A stretch of DNA of 24,138 bases, taken from positions 1 through 24,138 of the forward strand of contig CAKRLC010000033.1 of assembly GCA_934358955.1 (NCBI GenBank), in the 5' to 3' direction. The notes under the pieces were generated by a model, which did no database searches, was not told the origin of the DNA, and worked only from the letters and a program-made list of their open reading frames with translations. The DNA comes from an uncultured Roseburia sp. (GTDB lineage: Bacteria; Bacillota; Clostridia; Lachnospirales; Lachnospiraceae). Positions 21,210 to 24,138 of this stretch are shown here, piece by piece. Made by a program: the position numbers and the translations under genes. Position 1 is the first letter of the stretch. Every line of letters starts with the position of its first letter.

Positions 21210-23201
21210 TTATATCGTTAATACCCTGATATGCTGCTGCAAATCATAATTTTTTGTTTCACCATCATCTGTATAATATTCATAAGGTAGCAGCTTCGTT
21301 CCAAAAGAATACATTTTAAGATGTTCAAAATCCACCTCTGCCACATTCGTACCGCCGTCTGCTATCGGGAAAATATAACCTTCTCTTAAGAAAATACTTA
21401 CGGTTCCTCCAGGCATTTCGACATAGGAAACCCCTTTTTCGTATACCTCGCCTTCTTCTACTGCTCCGTCAGAAAACAGAATCCGCTTCATGCGTTCCGG
21501 AAAATAAATCACCCTGCCGGATGCATTCTGTTCGCAGACCGGTGCGATCATAATATTCTCTCCAATCAGCAGCTGGTCTTCTACCTGTGCTGCAATCGGA
21601 TCCTTTGTGTATACAAAGGAAAGCGGCAAAAACATCATGGTATTTTTCAAGGCGGCCTTCATATATTCACTGTAAAGATATGGAAGGATTTTATAACGGA
21701 CAGCAATTACATTTTTCAGTTTCTCCATATTGGCAAAACGATATACTTCCTGCCTTCTTGTTCCCCTCGCTGAATGGTTTCTCATCAGTGGTGTAAACAC
21801 TGCAAATTCCAACCAGCGCAAAAGCAGCTCTTCTGTTGTATCTGCCCCAAATCCTCCAATATCTGCTCCTGTATATAAAAAGCCACACATATTTAACGAT
21901 GGCATCATCTTCAGGTTCATTTTCAGATGTGACCACCATGCCATATTATCTCCCTGCCAGATTCCACCGTAACGATGCATTCCGATGTAAGAAGCTCTGG
22001 AAAAAAGCAGCATTCTTTTTTCCGGCACATATTTTTCAAAAGCTTCGGCGGCTGCGCGTGTCATATAGTAGCCAAACAGGTTATGCACTGTATTGTGGCA
22101 ATATTTCTTTCCGCGATAATTATGATAAAATGATGCATAATCTTCCTTATTATTGGAGATGCCAGCAACAAGATCCTTCATTTCAAAAAAAGTATTTACA
22201 TCCAGATTCTGCCCCTGATATTCCTGCAATTTTTCAAAAACCTTTTTTAACCTTTTTTCAGAATAAAAAATTGCCGGTTCGTTCATATCGTTCCAGAAAC
22301 CGTCGATTCCTTTTTCAATCAAAATCCGGTATTTTTCACCAAACCATGCACCTGCTTTTTCATTTAACATATCCGGAAAACAGCATTTTCCAGGCCATAC
22401 TCCGATCACAAAGTCATTTCCATCTGCATCCTTGCAAAAATAGCCGTTTTCCTTGCCTTCCTCATAAATATCATAGCCATCTTCCTTTTTTACACCACCG
22501 TCTATGATTGGGATCAGATGAATATGTTCTTTCTTCAGTTCCGCTGTCAGTTCTTCAAAATCCGGGAAGCTCTCGCGGTTGATCGTAAAATCCTTATACC
22601 GTTCCATATAATCAATATCCAGATAGACCATATCCAACGGAATGTTCCGGCTTTTGTGTTCTGCTACAACCTCCCTGACTTCCTGGGAGCTTTCATAGCT
22701 CCATCTGCTCTGTCCATATCCAAATGCCCATTTCGGAGGAATATAACTTTGTCCGATCAGCTCTCTGAATTCATGAATGATGTCCAGATATGACTTATTT
22801 TCCAGCAGGTAAAGCTCATAGTCATTGCTTTCCATCCCGATCCTCATTTCATCGTTACAAGAATATCCAATATCAAAGCTTACCTTTCCCGGCGTATCAA
22901 CAAAGACACCATAGTACTGTCCGTCGTTGCCGAACATTACAAAGTTATGTGCGCCATACAGCGAATGCTTTTCCTCGCTATGAACAGGATCATCTGAACA
23001 GTCACTGATATAGCACCAGCCTCTTTTATTCATGCCACGGACAGCTTCCCCTAATCCATAAACAGCCTCTCCCCGCTTAAGCTTATAAGAAAACACATTA
23101 TTTTCTCTGGTCAACACGCCATCCTTCCAGGCTTCTTTCTCTGGTTTTCTTTGAATTGCATCCGTTTCAATCGGTTCACCAAATACATATCTTTTTACCA
23201 T
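21210..23201 (-). CDS. GH31 alpha-glucosidase, probably isomaltose-preferring
   Basis: The protein is 663 residues with no signal peptide, so it acts in the cytoplasm. A beta-sandwich N-domain (to about 140) precedes the GH31 (beta/alpha)8 barrel. The nucleophile is D305 in GFWNDMNEPA and the acid/base D418 in IWQGDNMAWW; YTGADIGGF is also conserved. From memory, length and sequence closely match Ro-alphaG1 of Ruminococcus obeum, whose catalytic residues are offset by two. In that enzyme W169 favours isomaltose over maltose; the equivalent here is W167 in GQSRWSYE, so alpha-1,6-glucosides are the likely substrate. It begins 12 bp after the permease stop codon, in the same operon as the sugar ABC transporter. 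Confidence 0.94.
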   Translation of the reverse strand: MVKRYVFGEPIETDAIQRKPEKEAWKDGVLTRENNVFSYKLKRGEAVYGLGEAVRGMNKRGWCYISDCSDDPVHSEEKHSLYGAHNFVMFGNDGQYYGVFVDTPGKVSFDIGYSCNDEMRIGMESNDYELYLLENKSYLDIIHEFRELIGQSYIPPKWAFGYGQSRWSYESSQEVREVVAEHKSRNIPLDMVYLDIDYMERYKDFTINRESFPDFEELTAELKKEHIHLIPIIDGGVKKEDGYDIYEEGKENGYFCKDADGNDFVIGVWPGKCCFPDMLNEKAGAWFGEKYRILIEKGIDGFWNDMNEPAIFYSEKRLKKVFEKLQEYQGQNLDVNTFFEMKDLVAGISNNKEDYASFYHNYRGKKYCHNTVHNLFGYYMTRAAAEAFEKYVPEKRMLLFSRASYIGMHRYGGIWQGDNMAWWSHLKMNLKMMPSLNMCGFLYTGADIGGFGADTTEELLLRWLEFAVFTPLMRNHSARGTRRQEVYRFANMEKLKNVIAVRYKILPYLYSEYMKAALKNTMMFLPLSFVYTKDPIAAQVEDQLLIGENIMIAPVCEQNASGRVIYFPERMKRILFSDGAVEEGEVYEKGVSYVEMPGGTVSIFLREGYIFPIADGGTNVAEVDFEHLKMYSFGTKLLPYEYYTDDGETKNYDLQQHIRVLTI

Positions 23202-23213
23202 CTTCTTACCGGA

Positions 23214-24050
23214 CTAGCCTTTTACTCCGCCAGCCATTAATCCTTCCTTAAAATATTTCTGTGCACATATATAGACAATGATAATCGGTATCATTGAGAT
23301 CAGACTTCCTGCCATTAACAGATTATACTCTGTTCCATACTGTCCATTCAAACTGTTCAACGCAAGTGTGAGTGTCATTTTATTCTTATCATTTAACATT
23401 AATAATGGCCACAAATAATCATTCCAGCTTTCCATAAAAGTTGTAACTGTCAGTGTTGCTATCGAAGATTTTGATAGTGGAAGTATGACTGTTCTGTAGA
23501 TCCGGAACAGACCTGCCCCGTCAAGCTCTGCCGCCTCCATATAGTCATTCGGGATTCCTCTCATCTGCTGTACAAGCATAAATACTGCAAATGCCCTGAA
23601 TAAGGACGGTAATATAACACTTGGATATGTATTGATCAGCCCAAGACGGTTCATAACCACAAATAATGGGATCATTGTAACCTGCGTTGGAATCATCATC
23701 GATGCCAGATATAATTTAAAAACCGCATCTGCATATGGAAATTTAATTTTTGTAAAAGCAAATGCTGCCATGGACGATGATAAAATCGTGATCACGGTAT
23801 AACTGATCGTAATAAAAAAACTATTTAAGATCGCCCGAAAAAAAGGAAATCTGGAAAACACTTTTGCATAGGCATCAAGTGTCGGATTTTCCGGAATCCA
23901 TTGCACCGGGAGCTGCATCAGCGCACCTTTGTTTTTCAACGAAGTCGACAGCATCCACAGAAATGGGATCAGAACAATCACTGCGATCAGACAGGATACC
24001 ATATAAAACCATATACATTTTATTTTATTTTCTATCTTTCTACGACTCAT
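23214..24050 (-). CDS. Carbohydrate ABC transporter permease (MalG/CUT1 type)
   Basis: The protein has 278 residues and six hydrophobic helices. The BPD_transp_1 domain contains the EAA loop EAAELDGAGLFRIYRTVILP (about residues 175-195) that contacts the ATPase, and it ends with QKYFKEGLMAGGVKG, the usual C-terminus of MalG-like permeases. It would form the membrane channel with the upstream permease for uptake of a sugar or oligosaccharide. The GH31 enzyme immediately downstream suggests an alpha-glucoside such as isomaltose. Its start overlaps the end of the upstream permease by 11 bp. The solute-binding protein and regulator are presumably beyond the window edge; the ATPase may be a shared MsmK type. 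Confidence 0.94.
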   Translation of the reverse strand: MSRRKIENKIKCIWFYMVSCLIAVIVLIPFLWMLSTSLKNKGALMQLPVQWIPENPTLDAYAKVFSRFPFFRAILNSFFITISYTVITILSSSMAAFAFTKIKFPYADAVFKLYLASMMIPTQVTMIPLFVVMNRLGLINTYPSVILPSLFRAFAVFMLVQQMRGIPNDYMEAAELDGAGLFRIYRTVILPLSKSSIATLTVTTFMESWNDYLWPLLMLNDKNKMTLTLALNSLNGQYGTEYNLLMAGSLISMIPIIIVYICAQKYFKEGLMAGGVKG

Positions 24051-24138
24051 AATGCACCCACTTATTCTGTAATTTCATCTGAATTAATGTCAAAATAAAG
24101 ATGATCACAAACAATAGCCATGAATAGGCTGAAGCATA
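24040..24138 (-). CDS. Carbohydrate ABC transporter permease (MalF/CUT1 type), C-terminal fragment
   Basis: Only the last 32 codons are in the window, ending at the TAG at 24042-24040. They read YASAYSWLLFVIIFILTLIQ followed by MKLQNKWVHYES: the last transmembrane helix and the short tail (QxKLxxKWVHYE) seen in MalF/UgpA-type permeases. It overlaps the MalG-like gene by 11 bp, so the two are translated from one mRNA and form the usual heterodimeric channel. The 5' part lies outside the window. Confidence 0.88.
   Translation of the reverse strand, partial: YASAYSWLLFVIIFILTLIQMKLQNKWVHYES

Noticed and set aside
21836..22507. 223-codon open frame opposite the GH31 gene
   Set aside because: Shadow of a strongly conserved GH31 coding sequence; low-complexity translation rich in His, Phe and Pro without any recognisable domain.

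Overview
The window reads like a chromosome segment of a Gram-positive gut anaerobe of the Lachnospiraceae (clostridial cluster XIVa; Roseburia, Blautia and Coprococcus are typical relatives). The evidence is a moderately AT-rich sequence with strong AGGAGG-type ribosome sites, the Bacillus/Clostridium gene order yaaO-(tmk position)-holB-yaaT-yabB-yabC, two-[4Fe-4S] redox proteins, several MATE pumps, a BioY-only biotin locus, and an alpha-glucosidase closely resembling, from memory, Ro-alphaG1 of Ruminococcus (Blautia) obeum. The genus cannot be fixed from this window. There is no phage, IS, CRISPR, tRNA or rRNA.

Layout. (1) 1-2417: an FAD-dependent dehydrogenase on the minus strand, cut by the window edge. 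It is preceded by a promoter, a purine (guanine-type) riboswitch and an overlapping terminator. Divergent to it is a membrane protein with a double [4Fe-4S] ferredoxin domain. (2) 2430-8902: a transport block with a FUSC-type membrane protein, a MATE pump plus MarR regulator operon behind a large palindromic operator, an AraC regulator divergent from a second MATE pump, and an EamA/DMT exporter. (3) 8985-10749: a Cof-type HAD phosphatase and the biotin transporter BioY with a BirA-like operator over its -35 box. (4) 10869-11185: a compact unit that looks like a type I toxin-antitoxin locus. It has a 29-residue hydrophobic peptide gene, a bidirectional terminator, a convergent antisense RNA from a perfect-consensus promoter, and a direct repeat allowing RNA-RNA pairing. 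(5) 11234-18037: a housekeeping cluster on the minus strand with a yaaO-like PLP decarboxylase, a guanylate-kinase-like protein where tmk usually lies, holB, ricT, trmN6, an Lgt-like protein and rsmI. (6) 18168-19671: a MobA protein fused to a degenerate MobB domain, between two intergenic palindromic elements. (7) 19708-24138: a D,D-carboxypeptidase, then a carbohydrate ABC permease pair with a GH31 alpha-glucosidase, probably for alpha-1,6-glucosides.

The least ordinary features are all non-coding or very small. They are the guanine-type riboswitch whose terminator directly consumes the aptamer, which predicts an ON switch; the type I toxin-antitoxin unit; and a pair of about 150-160 bp hairpin elements (12155-12302 and 19512-19671). 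These two elements share a roughly 90-nt cap with compensatory base changes, have unrelated but internally paired outer stems, and both lie about 80-90 nt after a stop codon in the same orientation. A third, unrelated three-hairpin element (18168-18324) separates the decarboxylase and mobA.
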